A DNA stretch of 8,295 bases from Candidatus Krumholzibacteriota bacterium (GTDB lineage Bacteria > Krumholzibacteriota > Krumholzibacteriia > Krumholzibacteriales > Krumholzibacteriaceae). The position numbers and the translations under genes were made by a program. The notes beneath the pieces are model-generated. The model was not told the origin of the DNA, ran no database searches, and saw only the letters and a program-made list of their open reading frames with translations. Positions 6,550 through 8,295 of the stretch are shown here, piece by piece. Each line of letters begins with the position of its first letter. Position 1 is the stretch's first letter. Where the stretch lies: positions 1 through 8,295 of the forward strand of contig DAOVFR010000099.1 of assembly GCA_030672805.1 (NCBI GenBank), read 5' to 3'.

Positions 6550-6580
6550 ATAATAAAGGGCAGCGCGCCGTTTGTTTCAA
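6550..6580 (-). promoter_or_regulatory. Probable promoter of the beta-barrel gene
   Basis: Read on the minus strand, TTGAAA (6580-6575) and TATTAT (6555-6550, 5 of 6 to consensus) form a sigma-70-like promoter with a 19-nt spacer, somewhat longer than the 17-nt optimum. Transcription would start near 6543, giving a leader of roughly 34 nt to the ATG at 6509. Confidence 0.45.
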
Positions 6581-6585
6581 ACAAA
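6571..6585. promoter_or_regulatory. 15-bp palindrome overlapping the beta-barrel -35 region
   Basis: TTTGTTT, a single central C, then AAACAAA make a perfect inverted repeat with 7-bp arms. It covers the proposed -35 element of the minus-strand promoter, a position typical of a repressor or activator operator. Regulator identity is unknown; low complexity raises the chance of coincidence. Confidence 0.4.
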
Positions 6586-6744
6586 ATCAACCAACGCCTT
6601 TTCTGCCCCGCGACCTCAATTATGGAAAACACAGCAAATCAAGGCTGGAAATCTCGTAATTATTTGCTATTATTATAAATAGAGGGGGTAGATGATACTG
6701 TAAACGCCCATTGTCAGCTGTGAGATTTTTTTTCAAATTTCCTG

Positions 6745-6772
6745 TTGACACACAATATCTCGTGTGTAATAT
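6745..6772 (+). promoter_or_regulatory. nrdJ promoter
   Basis: A perfect -35 hexamer TTGACA (6745-6750) is followed after 16 nt by TAATAT (6767-6772, 4 of 6). An A/T-rich tract containing eight consecutive T (6726-6733) lies just upstream, where an UP element would be. The start point would be near 6779, leaving a leader of about 80 nt before the ATG at 6859. The NrdR box lies exactly between the two hexamers. Confidence 0.75.
6750..6765 (+). promoter_or_regulatory. NrdR box 1 (near-consensus)
   Basis: ACACAATATCTCGTGT agrees at 14 of 16 positions with the NrdR consensus acaCwAtATaTwGtgt; the outer symmetry extends to ACACAC...GTGTGT (6748-6767). NrdR is the ATP-cone/zinc-ribbon repressor of ribonucleotide reductase genes. 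Because this site fills the spacer between -35 and -10 of nrdJ, bound NrdR should block RNA polymerase. Confidence 0.85.
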
Positions 6773-6781
6773 TCAACGTCG

Positions 6782-6797
6782 CCACAAGATGTTGGAA
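6782..6797 (+). promoter_or_regulatory. NrdR box 2 (weak)
   Basis: The core CAAGATGTTG (6785-6794) matches 8 of 10 core positions of the NrdR consensus, though the flanks match poorly (10 of 16 overall). It starts exactly 32 bp after box 1, about three helical turns, the usual spacing of paired NrdR boxes. The spacing is the main reason to accept it. Confidence 0.65.
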
Positions 6798-6858
6798 CTG
6801 TTACCGCGATTGATTTTTCGCCATATTCGCATAACTCTTTATAGGATGGGGGTTTAGC

Positions 6859-8268
6859 ATGGCAACAACTCGTAAAAAACCTCGGCTGAGCGAAAATGCC
6901 CTGCGGGTACTGGAGAAACGATACCTGCGCAAGGATATCGAAGGGCATCCCACGGAGACACCCGATGAGATGTTCCGGCGAGTTGCTGCCAACGTGGCAT
7001 CGGCTGAACAAAGGTACGGACCCAGCGCGAACTGCAAGCACTGGGAAAAAGAATACTACGATATGATGGTCTCTCTCGATTTTCTTCCCAACTCGCCGAC
7101 ACTCATGAACGCCGGCGCCGAGCTCCAGCAGCTTTCGGCCTGCTTCGTGCTCCCGATCGAGGATTCGATGCACAGCATCTTCGAGACGATCAAGAACACG
7201 GCGATGATTCACAAGAGCGGGGGCGGGACGGGATTCTCCTTTTCACGGATCCGTCCGAAAAACGACGTCGTTAAAACGACGAAGGGGATCTCGAGCGGTC
7301 CGATCTCGTTCATGACGGTCTTCGATGCGGCAACCGAGACGGTCAAGCAGGGAGGCACGAGGCGCGGTGCGAACATGGCAATCCTCCGTGTCGACCATCC
7401 CGATATACTCGACTTCATAACGGCAAAAAAGGATAACAAGAAACTCAACAACTTCAACCTGTCGGTCGGGATCACGGAAGAGTTCATGCGCGCCGTCAAG
7501 AAGGATGGAGAGTACGAACTCGTCAACCCGCACGGCGGCAACGTCGTCGACCGCCTCTCGGCGCGCAAGGTCTTCGACATGATCGTCGAGCTTGCCTGGA
7601 AGAACGGCGAACCGGGCATCGTTTTTCTCGACCGGATCAACGAGTCCAACCCGACGATCCATATCGGAGAGATCGAGAGCACGAATCCGTGCGGTGAGCA
7701 GCCGCTCCTTCCATACGAGTCATGCAACCTCGGTTCGATCAATCTTGCCCGCATGGTCGAGCGGTCGAACGGGAAAAGCAAGATCGATTTCGCGAAGCTC
7801 GGCGAATCGGTCGCAAAGGCTGTCCGTTTTCTCGATGACGTGATAGATGTCAACCGCTACCCGCTCGAGCAGATCCGCGAGATGACGCTCAACAACCGGA
7901 AGATCGGGCTTGGTGTGATGGGTTTTTCCGACATGCTCGTGGCCCTCGAGATACCGTACGACTCCGAAGAAGCCCTCGAGGTGGCCGAAGAAGTGATGGG
8001 ATTCATACAGCGCGAGGCGCGCAAGAACAGCGTGAAGCTCAGCGAGGAGCGAGGCGCCTTCCCCTTCTACAAGGGAAGCATATTCGACACCGGCAACGGT
8101 GGGACGATGCGGAACGCCACGGTAACCACCATTGCACCGACGGGCACGATCAGCATCATCGCGGGATGTTCGAGCGGGGTAGAGCCGCTTTTCGCCGTCG
8201 CGTTAATAAGGAAAGTGATTGGCGATGACGAGCTAGTCGAGGTAAAAACGCTGTTAAAGGTGATTTGA
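6859..8268 (+). CDS. nrdJ: Class II (adenosylcobalamin-dependent) ribonucleotide reductase, 3' part disrupted
   Basis: AGGATGGGGG (6843-6852) precedes the ATG, giving 469 residues to the first stop; complete NrdJ proteins of this type are commonly 600-850 residues, so the C-terminal part is missing. The enzyme reduces ribonucleotides to deoxyribonucleotides using a cobalamin-generated thiyl radical. Visible motifs are N-S-P-T-L-M-N-A-G, redox C95 in S-A-C-F-V-L, the S-G-G-G-T-G-F loop, N276-P-C278-G-E280 (thiyl radical Cys with its Asn/Glu partners), second redox C289 in E-S-C-N-L-G-S, and P427-T-G-T-I-S...G-C437-S-S-G for phosphate binding. The spacing C278 to C289 (11) matches class II enzymes rather than class I (23). 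Tandem NrdR boxes control the gene. After about residue 448 codon use shifts and homology breaks down through apparent C-to-A changes, ending at TGA 8266-8268. Confidence 0.92.
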   Translation: MATTRKKPRLSENALRVLEKRYLRKDIEGHPTETPDEMFRRVAANVASAEQRYGPSANCKHWEKEYYDMMVSLDFLPNSPTLMNAGAELQQLSACFVLPIEDSMHSIFETIKNTAMIHKSGGGTGFSFSRIRPKNDVVKTTKGISSGPISFMTVFDAATETVKQGGTRRGANMAILRVDHPDILDFITAKKDNKKLNNFNLSVGITEEFMRAVKKDGEYELVNPHGGNVVDRLSARKVFDMIVELAWKNGEPGIVFLDRINESNPTIHIGEIESTNPCGEQPLLPYESCNLGSINLARMVERSNGKSKIDFAKLGESVAKAVRFLDDVIDVNRYPLEQIREMTLNNRKIGLGVMGFSDMLVALEIPYDSEEALEVAEEVMGFIQREARKNSVKLSEERGAFPFYKGSIFDTGNGGTMRNATVTTIAPTGTISIIAGCSSGVEPLFAVALIRKVIGDDELVEVKTLLKVI

Positions 8269-8295
8269 AAGGAGGTAGGTTTATAAATCGATTTG
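8203..8295 (+). other. Damaged nrdJ tract with two in-frame stops
   Basis: The nrdJ frame continues recognisably through TGA (8266-8268) to K-E-V-G-L, then TAA (8284-8286), I-D-L and the window edge. Of the 31 codons here, 11 end in A and 4 in C; in the 31 codons just before (8110-8202) 4 end in A and 13 in C. Residues expected from the family are replaced in ways a single C-to-A change explains: Phe to Leu (TTA 8203, 8254), Asn to Lys (AAA 8212, 8245), Pro to Thr (ACG 8248), Tyr to stop (TAA 8284), and probably Cys to stop (TGA 8266). It is either a sequence artefact at a contig end or a decaying gene. Confidence 0.6.

Larger units (their letters stand above)
6510..6858. other. AT-rich divergent regulatory region
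   Basis: This 349-nt gene-free stretch is clearly richer in A/T than the flanking genes. The left part (6543-6585) carries a probable promoter/operator for the beta-barrel gene; the right part (6726-6858) carries the nrdJ promoter, two NrdR boxes and the ribosome binding site. The middle (about 6590-6720) contains A/T-rich runs and a TATTATTATAAAT stretch (6668-6680) without a convincing partner -35. I see no tRNA, recognisable riboswitch or credible small ORF. The only start with a good ribosome binding site there (AGAGGGGG then ATG at 6692) encodes just three residues. Confidence 0.6.

Noticed and set aside
6692..6703. Three-codon leader peptide after AGAGGGGG
   Set aside because: It lies upstream of the nrdJ promoter, so it would not be on that transcript, and it is too short to support.
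6726..6733. Run of eight T as a rho-independent terminator
   Set aside because: No GC-rich stem precedes it and no + strand gene ends nearby; it is better seen as an A/T-rich tract upstream of the nrdJ -35.
6779..6858. Possible cobalamin riboswitch in the leader of the B12-dependent nrdJ
   Set aside because: The leader is only about 80 nt, too short for an AdoCbl riboswitch, and no B12-box-like sequence is visible; NrdR boxes explain the regulation better.
8266..8268. TGA as recoded selenocysteine or Trp/Gly codon
   Set aside because: A second in-frame stop of a different type (TAA) follows 15 nt later, the site is not catalytic, and TGA serves as a normal stop for the membrane-protein and HAD genes here.
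8191..8295. Intein or self-splicing intron interrupting nrdJ
   Set aside because: RNR genes often carry these, but no intein start (Cys/Ser with block A) or intron 5' end is visible, and NrdJ-like residues continue in the same frame past the stop codon.

Overview
The window is a GC-rich (roughly 57% by eye) stretch of ordinary bacterial chromosome with eight genes. The organism is Gram-negative: one protein has a signal peptide and an outer-membrane beta-barrel pattern ending in Phe. It relies on a B12-type (class II) ribonucleotide reductase, which is common in anaerobic or facultative lineages. The Fn3-like secreted protein at the left edge, with its Ser-Trp-Gly-x-Ile-Lys C-terminus, recalls uncultured FCB-type phyla such as Eisenbacteria or Krumholzibacteria. 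That placement is an impression from memory, not a demonstrated assignment. No mobile elements, tRNAs, rRNAs or CRISPR arrays are visible.

Layout from left to right. (1) 1-459 (+): 3' end of a secreted Fn3-like protein. (2) 568-1242 (+): response regulator whose receiver is followed by a helical region like a kinase dimerisation domain without its histidine. (3) 2844-1262 (-): a polytopic membrane protein of unknown function, translationally coupled to a HAD-family phosphatase. (4) 2990-5835 (+): an SLC13/DASS sodium:dicarboxylate or sulfate symporter, a GNAT acetyltransferase and a PP2C-type protein phosphatase, closely spaced and probably co-transcribed. (5) 6509-5865 (-): a small outer-membrane beta-barrel protein. 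(6) 6510-6858: an AT-rich divergent regulatory region. (7) 6859 to the right edge (+): nrdJ, running into a disrupted 3' part.

The best-supported regulatory find is the nrdJ promoter. A consensus -35 (TTGACA) and a -10 flank a near-consensus NrdR box, with a second, weaker box 32 bp downstream, which is the usual tandem NrdR geometry. NrdR (not in the window) would therefore repress nrdJ.

The oddest feature is the last ~93 bases. The nrdJ frame hits TGA at 8266 and TAA at 8284, yet the translation on both sides of the first stop still reads like NrdJ. Nearly every deviation from the expected residue is explained by a C-to-A change. This suggests a damaged or mis-sequenced contig end, or recent gene decay, rather than a genuine 469-residue enzyme.

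No wholly new multi-gene system is evident. The less characterised elements are the internally duplicated membrane protein with its coupled HAD phosphatase, the receiver plus pseudo-DHp protein, and several dyads at gene boundaries.
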